A DNA stretch of 17,287 nt, taken from assembly GCA_041686485.1 (NCBI GenBank), contig JAWLDT010000057.1, positions 1 to 17,287 on the forward strand. Reading direction: 5' to 3'. The notes below the pieces were generated by a model. It was given only the letters and a program-made list of their open reading frames with translations. It ran no database searches and was not told the origin of the DNA. The DNA is from PUPG01 sp041686485 (lineage in GTDB: Bacteria; Bacteroidota; Bacteroidia; Bacteroidales; UBA7960). The stretch's first letter is position 1, and the number at the start of each line of letters is the position of its first letter. A program made the position numbers and the translations under genes. Shown piece by piece: positions 1 through 6,986 of the stretch.

Positions 1-17
1 CTGCGTGACCTCGGCCG
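1..17. repeat. Left arm of a 17-nt inverted repeat around lipB
   Basis: Bases 1-17 are the reverse complement of 897-913 with one mismatch (16 of 17). The pair brackets lipB, one arm on each side. It may be the edge of a longer dispersed intergenic repeat that begins before the window. No transposase is present between the arms, so this is not evidence of an insertion sequence. Confidence 0.55.
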
Positions 18-39
18 ACGTACCATTTACAAAAAGGAA

Positions 40-70
40 CAGTGGTAGCCGCAGCACTTGGGCTGCGTAC
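40..70 (-). repeat. 31-nt dispersed repeat, inverted copy with hairpin
   Basis: This 31-nt stretch is the exact reverse complement of 5903-5933 and 6452-6482 inside the long direct repeats. It contains a hairpin with arms CGCAGC (50-55) and GCTGCG (62-67) and a 6-nt loop. A third copy 5.8 kb away shows it is a dispersed element of this genome, not just part of the local duplication. Function is unknown; REP-like palindromes are a fair comparison. Confidence 0.8.
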
Positions 71-144
71 CCGTGCGCACTGAAGGGGCAGCTTAAAAAA
101 ACCATAAAAAACTTAATACCATATAGTTACGAAACAATAAAAAC

Positions 145-849
145 ATGAAGAACAAAACAGTCCAATTTGAAGATCTCGGCAAAATCGATTATAAAGAGGC
201 CTGGGACTACCAGGAAAAGTTGTTCAAAGGCATTATAGATATCAAGATGAACAACAGAAGCCATCCTGATCAGGAGAAACCTACGCCGAACTACCTTTTA
301 TTTTGCGAGCATCCACACGTATATACACTTGGAAAGCATGGCTCGGAAGAAAATCTGCTTGCCAATATGTTGGAATTAAGCAATAAACAGGCCACTTACT
401 ACAAAATTAACCGCGGAGGTGACATCACGTATCACGGCCCGGGACAGATTGTCGGGTACCCCATCCTGGATCTGGACAATTTTTCGCCCGACATCCATCA
501 ATATGTCTACAACCTGGAAGAGGCCATCATCAAAACCATTGCGGAGTACGGTCTCACAGGTGAGCGTCTGGAAGGAGCCTCCGGGGTCTGGCTCGATCCG
601 GCAGATTCGGCCCGGGCCCGTAAAATTTGTGCCATCGGGATTCGTAGCAGCCGCTGGGTCACCATGCATGGCTTTGCCTTTAATGTAAATACCGATCTAA
701 GCTATTTCGAGTTGATCAACCCCTGCGGCTTTACCGACAAAAAGGCCACCTCCATGGAAAAGGAGCTTGATAAAACATTCGACATGGAAGAAGTGAAGGA
801 CCGGGTCAAACAACACCTGGCTGATATTTTCGGGATGCAGCTTTTGTGA
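145..849 (+). CDS. lipB: Octanoyl-[acyl carrier protein]:protein N-octanoyltransferase
   Basis: LipB moves the octanoyl group from acyl carrier protein to lipoyl-domain lysines, the first step of cytosolic protein lipoylation (pyruvate and 2-oxoglutarate dehydrogenases, glycine cleavage H protein). The 234-residue protein is of normal family length. Seen in the sequence: the signature RGGDITYHGPGQ at residues 90-101; the catalytic lysine in KICAIGI at K160; the GxAFNV block following WVTMHG; and the acyl-carrying cysteine in INPCG at C194. The ATG at 145 follows an AT-rich leader without a clear Shine-Dalgarno, as is usual in Bacteroidota. It stands alone: the next gene starts 151 bp later behind palindromes and heptamer repeats, so it is probably its own transcript. 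No lipA is seen nearby. Confidence 0.96.
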   Translation: MKNKTVQFEDLGKIDYKEAWDYQEKLFKGIIDIKMNNRSHPDQEKPTPNYLLFCEHPHVYTLGKHGSEENLLANMLELSNKQATYYKINRGGDITYHGPGQIVGYPILDLDNFSPDIHQYVYNLEEAIIKTIAEYGLTGERLEGASGVWLDPADSARARKICAIGIRSSRWVTMHGFAFNVNTDLSYFELINPCGFTDKKATSMEKELDKTFDMEEVKDRVKQHLADIFGMQLL

Positions 850-896
850 AAGATCAAGCCCTGTCCTACGGTAGCTCCCCGAGGGAAGGTTGAGGC

Positions 897-913
897 CGGC
901 CGAAGTCACGCAG
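897..913. repeat. Right arm of a 17-nt inverted repeat around lipB
   Basis: Matches the reverse complement of bases 1-17 at 16 of 17 positions. Directly after it comes a palindrome CCCCC-TGGGGG (914-924). It lies in the lipB-oxidoreductase intergenic space, which has no gene and no T-tract terminator that I can see. Confidence 0.5.
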
Positions 914-956
914 CCCCCTGGGGGTGCCTAACAGTCGATTTTATAGCACAACATAT

Positions 957-977
957 CATCTAACATCTAAATTCTAA
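957..977. repeat. Heptamer tandem repeat, CATCTAA family
   Basis: Three adjacent 7-mers: CATCTAA, CATCTAA, ATTCTAA. The reverse complement (TTAGATG) recurs at 3959-3975 next to a scaffold gap. Because 7 is not a multiple of 3, each unit shifts the reading frame, so three units place TAA in all three forward frames. Confidence 0.7.
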
Positions 978-1000
978 CTCTTTATCTACCACATCGCACC

Positions 1001-2086
1001 ATGCATAAACTTTTTAAACCATACAAAACCGGAAACCTCAGATTGTCGAACCGTGTGGTAATGGCGCCCATGACACGGCGCCGCGCCACGGAGCCATCCC
1101 TGGTAGCAAACGATCTGATTGCCAACTATTACGTGCAGCGCGCTTCCGCCGGATTGATCATTGCCGAAGGCAGTCAAATATCACCGCAGGCCTATGGGTA
1201 TACAGGCACACCTGGTTGTCACACGCCTGAGCAGGTCGAAGGATGGCGGAAGGTTACCAAACGCGTACACGATACAGGCGGCAGGATCGTGCTGCAATTG
1301 TGGCACGTCGGGCCTTTTTCTCACCCGCTATTGCAACCGGAAGGCAAAGCGCCCGTAGCTGCTTCCGCTGTTCGCCCCCAGGGGGAAGTCCTTACCCCTG
1401 AAGGACGACTACCCTACGAAGCATCGCGACCCATTACCAGGGAAGAGATCAAAGCAACCATCAAGGATTTTGGCCATGCAGCAAAAAATGCCCTTGATGC
1501 AGGGTTTGACGGGGTGGAAATCCATGGGGCACATGCCTACCTGATCGATCAGTTCATTATGGATGGCACCAACCAACGCACAGACGAATACGGCGGACCG
1601 ATCGAAAACCGGACACGCTTCCTGTTCGAAGTGATCGAGGAAGTGCTGAAATACGCCCCACCAGCCAAAACAGGCTTACGTCTGTCGCCTAAATCGGTGA
1701 AACCCGGAATGGCCGACAGCCAACCGGAACAAACCTATGGAACTATCATGGAAAAGCTTAATGAATATGACCTGGCTTTTCTGCACCTGAGTGAGATGAT
1801 GACTCCCGAGGAACGATTGTCGGAAGCGGTCAGATCTGTTGTGCCTTATTACAGGAAGATCTACCACGGCACCCTGATCTCCTGCGGCGGTCACAGCGGA
1901 GAAAGTGCCAAACGTATGCTTGATCAGGGTCATGCCGACCTGATCGCTTTCGGGAAGCCGTTTATTTCCAACCCTGACCTTGTCCGCCGGTTAAAGGAAG
2001 ATCTTCCGCTAACCGAACCGGATAAAGAAACCTTCTACCATGGCGGTCCGAAAGGCTTTGTGGATTATCCGGAATATGGCGCATAA
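1001..2086 (+). CDS. Old Yellow Enzyme family NADH:flavin oxidoreductase (alkene reductase)
   Basis: This is an FMN-dependent TIM-barrel ene-reductase of the classical OYE/NemA type, a soluble enzyme that reduces activated C=C bonds with NAD(P)H. The physiological substrate cannot be read from sequence. Visible motifs are the FMN-binding N-terminal strand with MAPMTRRR (residues 21-28), QLWHVG (99-104), the substrate-anchoring HGAHAYL (H175, H178, proton donor Y180), the NQRTDEYGG-IENR block (191-204), and a C-terminal phosphate-binding stretch ending in LIAFGKPFISNP. Length 361 is normal. The residue after QLWHVG is proline where classical members usually carry arginine (QLWHVGR). Start ATG 1001 gives the expected N-terminus (LFKPYKTGNLRLSNR). 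It has no operon partner; the next feature, an asnA remnant, is on the other strand. Confidence 0.93.
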   Translation: MHKLFKPYKTGNLRLSNRVVMAPMTRRRATEPSLVANDLIANYYVQRASAGLIIAEGSQISPQAYGYTGTPGCHTPEQVEGWRKVTKRVHDTGGRIVLQLWHVGPFSHPLLQPEGKAPVAASAVRPQGEVLTPEGRLPYEASRPITREEIKATIKDFGHAAKNALDAGFDGVEIHGAHAYLIDQFIMDGTNQRTDEYGGPIENRTRFLFEVIEEVLKYAPPAKTGLRLSPKSVKPGMADSQPEQTYGTIMEKLNEYDLAFLHLSEMMTPEERLSEAVRSVVPYYRKIYHGTLISCGGHSGESAKRMLDQGHADLIAFGKPFISNPDLVRRLKEDLPLTEPDKETFYHGGPKGFVDYPEYGA

Positions 2087-2172
2087 GAAGCCTCTACCGG
2101 GGATGGCTGTTCCGGCCGTTGGCATAACAGGCATTTGTATTATCATTTTTGATAGCTGTTTAGCAACTTTCT

Positions 2173-2487
2173 TCACAAGATGCTAAGCCCTTGTTTTGCC
2201 AGACGTTCTTTTTCATCTTCCGGCCAAATGCCAGACTGTACTTCCCCAATATGACCCTTGCGGAGCAATAACATACATAATCGGGATTGCCCAATACCAC
2301 CACCAATACTTTGAGGGAGGTCACCACGAAGTAACCTCTGATGAAAAGGATAACATGCCTTCTCAGAACATGCACGCATCTCCGGTTGCCGGTCCAAAGC
2401 CGCAGCGACAACACGCACACCCATCGAAGGCAGCTCAAAGGCACTTTCTAAAACCGGATGCCAGCACAGTATATCCCCGTTCAGTCT
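2173..2487 (-). pseudogene. asnA: asnA remnant: C-terminal third of aspartate-ammonia ligase
   Basis: The minus-strand frame encodes the C-terminus of AsnA, the ammonia-dependent asparagine synthetase. The blocks NGDIL, ELPSMGVRV, FHQRLLRGDLPQSIGGGIGQ, SRLCMLLL, HIGEVQSGIWP and a normal C-terminal end are clear. Only about the last 105 of roughly 330-345 residues remain. The frame runs upstream to the hisIE stop codon (2533-2535) without a start, and AsnA-like sequence fades just before NGDIL. Most of the aspartate-adenylating N-terminal part is therefore gone, and the protein cannot be active. It sits directly behind hisIE in the same frame, so it may have been the last gene of the his operon, or a deletion may have joined the two. 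Bases 2087-2172 hold nothing I recognise. Confidence 0.88.
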
Positions 2488-2532
2488 ATTAAAAACTGAT
2501 TCATTGTTCTTTACGCGTGCTTGATAACAGTT

Positions 2533-3192
2533 TTATTGTTTTGTTTGATGTCTGCCTTGTAACTCTTTGACCACATCTTTCCATCCCAGCTCCCTGGCAA
2601 TAAGCAACACATCCATATGGTACAGCAGGTCGGCGGCCTCTTCAATAAAACGCTGATCCTCACCTTTTTCTGCTTCCAGTATAAGCTCCACGGCTTCCTC
2701 ACCCATTTTTTTAGCTATCCTTTTAGGGCCTTCCTGTAACAACCTGGCAGTGTAACTTTTTGATGGATCAGCCGTTTTCCGGCTTTCCAGCAACTGTTCA
2801 AGTTCTTCCAGAAAGTCCAGGCTTCCATAACTACCTTTATAACCAGACAACATCCCTCCGGTTGACGTATTCTCTTCACCAAAGCAGGTATCATCACCGG
2901 TATGACAGGTCGGACCAGCCGGCTCGACCTTTGCCAGCAAGCTGTCATTGTCACAGTCTGCCATTATTTCTTTCAATTGGAGGACGTTTCCTGAGCTTTC
3001 CCCTTTGGTCCAGAGGCGATTCTTGCTTCGGCTGTAAAACGTAACCAGGCCGGTGTCCAATGTTTGATCAAGGGCTTCCCTGTTCATCCAGGCCTGCATC
3101 AGGACTACATTGGTGGCGGCGTCCTGCACAACAACAGGCAGCAGGCCTCCGGTTTTTTCGAAGTTGAGTTCATTGAGATTATTGTGTGTCAT
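2533..3192 (-). CDS. hisIE: Bifunctional phosphoribosyl-AMP cyclohydrolase / phosphoribosyl-ATP pyrophosphatase
   Basis: The two-domain protein (219 residues) catalyses steps 2 and 3 of histidine synthesis, turning PR-ATP into PR-AMP and then ProFAR. The N-terminal HisI domain (about 1-110) shows MQAWMN (32-37), SRSKNRLWTKGESSGN (54-69), the metal-site DCDND (79-83) and the cysteine pair in PTCHTGDDTCF (C96, C103). The C-terminal HisE domain (about 123-215) is the all-alpha pyrophosphohydrolase with SYTARLL, GEEAVEL (164-170) and EEAADLLYH (184-192). Its ATG overlaps the hisF stop by 4 bp (ATGA), so it is translationally coupled. It is the last intact gene of the operon. Confidence 0.97.
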   Translation of the reverse strand: MTHNNLNELNFEKTGGLLPVVVQDAATNVVLMQAWMNREALDQTLDTGLVTFYSRSKNRLWTKGESSGNVLQLKEIMADCDNDSLLAKVEPAGPTCHTGDDTCFGEENTSTGGMLSGYKGSYGSLDFLEELEQLLESRKTADPSKSYTARLLQEGPKRIAKKMGEEAVELILEAEKGEDQRFIEEAADLLYHMDVLLIARELGWKDVVKELQGRHQTKQ

Positions 3193-3944
3193 AGCCTTAC
3201 TGTAATGTTGTAGTTGTTTAAAAATGTTTTTACTTCTTCGATGCTTATGATGCCATAATGGAATATGCCGGCGGCAAGGGCAGCATCGGCCTTGCCGCGG
3301 GTAAACACATCCAGGAAGTGCCGGGGAATACCTGCCCCGCCTGAAGCGATCACCGGTACAGGAACCGATTCAGCCACAGCACTGGTGATATCCAGCGAAA
3401 AGCCCTCCCGGGTTCCGTCAGCGGTAAAAGAGGTGAGCAGTATCTCCCCGGCACCACGTTCACAAACTTCTTTTGCCCAGTCAATGGCAGGGATGTCCGT
3501 TATTTTTGTGCCGGCGTGACTAACCACCTGCCATTGCCCTTCTATAAAACGTGCGTCGATGGCCACAACCACACATTGGTTGCCAAAAGCATCGGCAAGC
3601 CTGGTGATGAGACTGGGATCGCGTATGGCAGCGGTATTAACAGATACTTTATCAGCCCCTTTTGATAACAATTGTTCTACCTCCGTTTCATTGGCGATGC
3701 CACCACCAACGGTAAACGGAATGGAAATGGTAGCAGCCACATCTTCCACCACACGCATAAATGTGCTGCGTCCTTCCAGAGTAGCGGTAATGTCCAGTAA
3801 CGTCAGTTCATCCGCCCCTTCATCGGAATACCGTCCAGCCAGCTCTACCGGGTCACCGGCATCCCGGAGGTTCCCGAAGCTGACACCTTTGACGGTGCGT
3901 CCCTCTTTGATGTCAAGGCAGGGTATGATTCGTTTTGTAAGCAT
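3189..3944 (-). CDS. hisF: Imidazole glycerol phosphate synthase cyclase subunit
   Basis: HisF is the (beta/alpha)8 barrel that joins ammonia from HisH to PRFAR, giving imidazole glycerol phosphate and AICAR. The 251-residue protein is of normal length. The catalytic aspartates are visible as D11 (PCLDIKEGR) and D130 (VVAIDARF). Phosphate-binding loops TVGGG (78-82) and IASGGAG are intact. The loop usually read as TSMDxDGT is TSFTADGT here, with D176 kept. It overlaps hisIE by 4 bp downstream. Upstream it is separated from hisA by about 370 bp that include 100 N, heptamer repeats and a 16-bp tandem repeat. Confidence 0.97.
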   Translation of the reverse strand: MLTKRIIPCLDIKEGRTVKGVSFGNLRDAGDPVELAGRYSDEGADELTLLDITATLEGRSTFMRVVEDVAATISIPFTVGGGIANETEVEQLLSKGADKVSVNTAAIRDPSLITRLADAFGNQCVVVAIDARFIEGQWQVVSHAGTKITDIPAIDWAKEVCERGAGEILLTSFTADGTREGFSLDITSAVAESVPVPVIASGGAGIPRHFLDVFTRGKADAALAAGIFHYGIISIEEVKTFLNNYNITVRL

Positions 3945-3958
3945 AGATTCAAAAATAA

Positions 3959-3975
3959 TTAGATGTTAGATGTTA
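3959..3975. repeat. Heptamer tandem repeat, TTAGATG family, at a scaffold gap edge
   Basis: Two full TTAGATG units plus TTA run directly into the N block. The inverse form is at 957-977. A simple tandem repeat at a contig end is a plausible reason for the assembly break. Confidence 0.7.
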
Positions 3976-4075
3976 NNNNNNNNNNNNNNNNNNNNNNNNN
4001 NNNNNNNNNNNNNNNNNNNNNNNNNNNNNNNNNNNNNNNNNNNNNNNNNNNNNNNNNNNNNNNNNNNNNNNNNNN
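3976..4075. other. Scaffold gap of 100 N between hisF and hisA
   Basis: Exactly 100 N, which suggests a default gap size and not a measured one. The true hisA-hisF distance, and whether a gene lies in it, cannot be known. The flanks share no obvious overlap here, unlike the gap at 6813-6912. Confidence 0.95.
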
Positions 4076-4219
4076 GGAGAAGATTCATAATCAATTATTT
4101 TTTTAAGCAGGCATTTCTCTTTAAGATTCGTCATCCATGAATTTGAGAAAATTTGAGTCTTAAAACGATTAAACTTCTTTTCCTTGCAAAGGGTGCGAGC
4201 TAAACAGCAAAACAAAGAA

Positions 4220-4288
4220 CAAATGCACCAAATGACAACTAAATGACACAACGCAAATGACAGCGAAGCGCAATGACAGCGAAGCGAA
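4220..4288. repeat. Degenerate tandem repeats between hisA and hisF
   Basis: The 15-mer AATGACAGCGAAGCG occurs at 4256-4270 and 4272-4286 with a 16-bp period, preceded by looser AAATGACA units near 4220-4250. The rest of 4076-4314 shows no gene: the open frame there has no start of its own and runs into the N block. I see no promoter of the TAnnTTTG type for hisF in the readable part. Confidence 0.65.
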
Positions 4289-4314
4289 TAACAAGGCGCA
4301 GCCTTAAACAACGA

Positions 4315-5043
4315 TCAGGGCGGGTTGCGGTTGAACTGGCCCAGCTCATCCAAAAGAATTTTCCCTTCGAAGATAGCCTTACCGGTCACGGCCGCATATA
4401 ACCCACAAGATCTGAGCAATTCAAGGTCTGCCAGGGTTGCAACACCCCCGCCACCGATGAACCTGGCTTCCGGATAATTGGTTACCAATGGTCTGTAAAA
4501 GCCTGGATCAGGTCCCTGCATGGTGCCGTCACGACTGATGTCTGTCACCGAAATATAGCGCCATCCAGCCTTTAACAAAGTTTCGATGGCTGTATTTGTA
4601 TCCATGCCGGCAGATTGCTGCCAGCCTTGCACAGCCAGACGCCCCTCCCTGATGTCCACCGCCGCGATCAATGCTTCCCGGCCGAATGCATCAATACACC
4701 TCTTCGGAATATCAGGCCCGGTAAATAAAAAAGTTCCCAGGTTTACCTTTTCCGCACCGGCCTCCAGGACCTGGCGGATCGACTCCATACTGCGTATCCC
4801 GCCACCATAATCTATCCGCAAAGAAGTTTCCTGCGACAAGGTCTCAAGTACCGGCAAATTGACAGGTGTACCCTGCCTGGCACCATCCAGATCTACCAGG
4901 TGCAAATTGGTGATGCCGGCTTTTTCAATCGCTTTGGCTGTTTCGAGCGGACTTTCTTTATAGGTCATTTGCTGGTCAAACTGTCCTTTCAGCAAACGGA
5001 CGCATGCAGCGTCCATCATGTCAATGGCTGGTATAGCGATCAT
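4315..5043 (-). CDS. hisA: ProFAR isomerase (phosphoribosylformimino-5-aminoimidazole carboxamide ribotide isomerase)
   Basis: HisA performs the Amadori rearrangement of ProFAR to PRFAR, step 4 of the pathway. The 242-residue (beta/alpha)8 barrel shows the general acid/base aspartates D8 (PAIDMMD) and D172 (ISRDGT), D130 in AAVDIREG, and the phosphate-binding GGG motifs (DYGGGIR and IGGGGV). Its start ATG overlaps the hisH stop by 4 bp, so the two are translationally coupled. The match to HisA, not HisF, rests on LVDLDGA at 49-55 and on the shorter loops. Nothing is missing. Confidence 0.97.
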   Translation of the reverse strand: MIAIPAIDMMDAACVRLLKGQFDQQMTYKESPLETAKAIEKAGITNLHLVDLDGARQGTPVNLPVLETLSQETSLRIDYGGGIRSMESIRQVLEAGAEKVNLGTFLFTGPDIPKRCIDAFGREALIAAVDIREGRLAVQGWQQSAGMDTNTAIETLLKAGWRYISVTDISRDGTMQGPDPGFYRPLVTNYPEARFIGGGGVATLADLELLRSCGLYAAVTGKAIFEGKILLDELGQFNRNPP

Positions 5044-5627
5044 AGGTCAATAAAGTTTTGAAGGATTTGCATTCCGGGTTTGCCGCTTTTTTCGGGGTGA
5101 AACTGCAGTCCGAAAAACTGTTCGTGACTGATAGCTGCCGTAAAGGGCTGATCATAACGGCACAAAGCTATTGCCCGGCTGCTTTGGGGCATGTAATAGC
5201 TGTGTACGAAATAGACATGGCTGTTCTCCGGTACGCCTTTAAACAAGGGGCCTTTTAATGAAAACAGACTATTCCATCCCATATGGGGTATTTTGAACCC
5301 GCCTGTAAATCGTTTTATTTTTTCCGGAAATATCCCCAAGCCTTTCATATCGCCCTCGGCAGAAGAGGCTGCCATAAGTTGCATGCCAAGGCAGATACCC
5401 AGCACAGGGCCATTAAACTTTCGTATGGCTTCATCCATACCCTGTTGTTTAAGGACCTCCATGGCGGGCCTGGCATGCCCAACGCCGGGGAAGATCAATT
5501 TGTCAGCCTGTTTCAGGTCTTCCGGATAAGCAGCCAGCCCGGCTGTTATGCCAAGTCGTTGCAAGGCATTCTGCACCGAAGCAATGTTACCGGCTTTATA
5601 GTGTACAATTTTGATGGTCTGGTTCAT
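5040..5627 (-). CDS. hisH: Imidazole glycerol phosphate synthase glutaminase subunit
   Basis: HisH hydrolyses glutamine and passes ammonia to HisF. It is a class I glutamine amidotransferase of 195 residues, the usual length. The catalytic triad is visible: nucleophile C79 in GICLGMQLM, and H177 and E179 in QFHPEKSG. The oxyanion strand FPGVGHARPAM (46-56) is intact, and the N-terminal YxxGN appears as HYKAGN. It overlaps hisA by 4 bp. Upstream, 1.4 kb of repeats and a scaffold gap separate it from hisCB. I found no minus-strand TAnnTTTG promoter in 5628-5800, so its transcription either crosses the repeats or uses a promoter I cannot recognise. Confidence 0.97.
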   Translation of the reverse strand: MNQTIKIVHYKAGNIASVQNALQRLGITAGLAAYPEDLKQADKLIFPGVGHARPAMEVLKQQGMDEAIRKFNGPVLGICLGMQLMAASSAEGDMKGLGIFPEKIKRFTGGFKIPHMGWNSLFSLKGPLFKGVPENSHVYFVHSYYMPQSSRAIALCRYDQPFTAAISHEQFFGLQFHPEKSGKPGMQILQNFIDL

Positions 5628-5640
5628 ATGTTTATATTTG
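5611..5640 (+). promoter_or_regulatory. Bacteroidota-type promoter match pointing into the repeat region
   Basis: On the plus strand, TTG (5611-5613), 19 bp, then TATATTTG (5633-5640) fits the Bacteroidota sigma-ABfr consensus. It overlaps the start of hisH and points away from it, into the 496-bp repeats. There is no credible gene downstream. It could make a non-coding transcript or be a chance match in AT-rich DNA. Confidence 0.35.
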
Positions 5641-5686
5641 CGTTACTATTTGTATATCAATGTATTGCGACTCTATGCCTTTATCC

Positions 5687-6182
5687 GGGTTTAACATGAA
5701 TAGCCTTGCATGCAATGCGGGGTCAGGGAACGCGCACCCCCCTCCCGAACAACCCCGAAGGGGTTGAATGTGAGCTTCGAGCTTCCAGCTTTGCATCTTT
5801 CTTATATCACCCCTTCGGGGTTTGGGTTTCGTTTGTTTTTCCTTTATTTCTACAATCGTTTCATCCCTTCGGGATTCCTCGCATCTGGATTTCTTTTTTT
5901 AAGTACGCAGCCCAAGTGCTGCGGCTACCACTGCCCTTTTTTATAACCGGCAGGCCGTCCAAGTCCGGCCTGCAACTGCATTGAACCCTTTCAGGGTTCG
6001 TTTGTATGGGTTGTATGAAGCGTTCTTACTCCCCGAATTGCATTCGGGGTTATTCACATTTAATCCCTGTCGGGATTAGACGGTGGGTTGATGTTCGTTT
6101 TGTGATTTTATGTTCCTCATTTTGTTGTTCAACCTCCCCTGAATCACCGCTTTTGTTTATCTAAACTGAGGTTATAAAGGAG
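5687..6182. repeat. Long direct repeat, copy 1 (496 bp)
   Basis: Identical to 6236-6731 except for one base seen (T5706 versus C6255), at an offset of 549 bp. The unit is a chain of short perfect palindromes: AACCCC-GAA-GGGGTT, CCCC-TTC-GGGG, ATCCC-TTC-GGGAT, GAACCC-TTTCA-GGGTTC, CCCCGAAT-TGC-ATTCGGGG, AATCCC-TGTC-GGGATT. It also holds two longer hairpins, CGCAGC/GCTGCG and CAGGCC/GGCCTG, that both carry CCAAGT in the loop, and a piece of CTTCCAG-type heptamer repeat. The open frames inside are low-complexity and read through palindromes, so I do not call genes. It resembles a cluster of REP-like elements. Confidence 0.92.
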
Positions 6183-6235
6183 CCGCTGATATTCAATGAC
6201 GTAATTGTGTTTCGGCCACGCGGAAACCCCGTCAG

Positions 6236-6731
6236 GGGTTTAACATGAATAGCCCTGCATGCAATGCGGGGTCAGGGAACGCGCACCCCCCTCCCGAACA
6301 ACCCCGAAGGGGTTGAATGTGAGCTTCGAGCTTCCAGCTTTGCATCTTTCTTATATCACCCCTTCGGGGTTTGGGTTTCGTTTGTTTTTCCTTTATTTCT
6401 ACAATCGTTTCATCCCTTCGGGATTCCTCGCATCTGGATTTCTTTTTTTAAGTACGCAGCCCAAGTGCTGCGGCTACCACTGCCCTTTTTTATAACCGGC
6501 AGGCCGTCCAAGTCCGGCCTGCAACTGCATTGAACCCTTTCAGGGTTCGTTTGTATGGGTTGTATGAAGCGTTCTTACTCCCCGAATTGCATTCGGGGTT
6601 ATTCACATTTAATCCCTGTCGGGATTAGACGGTGGGTTGATGTTCGTTTTGTGATTTTATGTTCCTCATTTTGTTGTTCAACCTCCCCTGAATCACCGCT
6701 TTTGTTTATCTAAACTGAGGTTATAAAGGAG
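6236..6731. repeat. Long direct repeat, copy 2 (496 bp)
   Basis: Second copy of the unit at 5687-6182. The 53-bp spacer (6183-6235) plus the first bases of copy 2 form a perfect palindrome, AAACCCC-GTCA-GGGGTTT, ending near 6241. Copy 1 keeps only the right half of this palindrome. This suggests that copy 2 has the complete left end and that copy 1 arose, or was cut, by recombination within the palindrome. Near-identity points to a recent duplication or to an assembly duplication. Confidence 0.92.
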
Positions 6732-6738
6732 AATACTT

Positions 6739-6812
6739 TTTTCTTCTTCCTTCCAGCTTCCAGCTTCGAGCTTCCAGCTTTTATACCGTTCACCGTTTAC
6801 TGTTCACCGTTT
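6739..6812. repeat. Heptamer repeats, left flank of scaffold gap (74 nt)
   Basis: Contains tandem 7-mers of two families: CTTCCAG (with CTTCGAG variant) and ACCGTTC/ACCGTTT/ACTGTTC. The 74 nt are identical to 6913-6986 on the other side of the N run. Confidence 0.9.
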
Positions 6813-6912
6813 NNNNNNNNNNNNNNNNNNNNNNNNNNNNNNNNNNNNNNNNNNNNNNNNNNNNNNNNNNNNNNNNNNNNNNNNNNNNNNNNNNNNNNNN
6901 NNNNNNNNNNNN
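6813..6912. other. Scaffold gap of 100 N inside the his operon
   Basis: Exactly 100 N. Both flanks carry the same 74 nt, so the two contigs probably overlap and the gap may not exist. Otherwise it spans more copies of a tandem array. Confidence 0.95.
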
Positions 6913-6986
6913 TTTTCTTCTTCCTTCCAGCTTCCAGCTTCGAGCTTCCAGCTTTTATACCGTTCACCGTTTACTGTTCACCGTTT
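6913..6986. repeat. Heptamer repeats, right flank of scaffold gap (74 nt)
   Basis: Exact copy of 6739-6812. It is followed by another partial CTTCCTTCCAG stretch that ends at the hisCB stop codon (7012-7014), so the heptamers lie immediately behind the gene. Confidence 0.9.

Noticed and set aside
1..913. Insertion sequence carrying lipB
   Set aside because: The inverted arms are short and imperfect, with no transposase and no target-site duplication visible.
2196..2492. Plus-strand ORF of 98 codons
   Set aside because: It is antisense to the clear AsnA C-terminal homology and shows no motif of its own.
3559..3969. Plus-strand ORF of 136 codons
   Set aside because: It is antisense to hisF, is low in complexity (Ser, Ala, Pro rich) and has no motifs.
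3973..4311. Minus-strand ORF of 112 codons between hisA and hisF
   Set aside because: Part of it is translated N bases and the rest is a degenerate tandem repeat region, so there is no coding signal.
5710..5946. ORF of 78 codons, repeated at 6259-6495
   Set aside because: It reads through the palindromes of the 496-bp repeat, has no recognisable domain, and another frame is open over the same bases. Its identity in both copies is due to the DNA repeat.
5687..6731. CRISPR array
   Set aside because: There are only two long copies, no short regular repeat-spacer pattern and no cas genes. The hairpins differ from one another.
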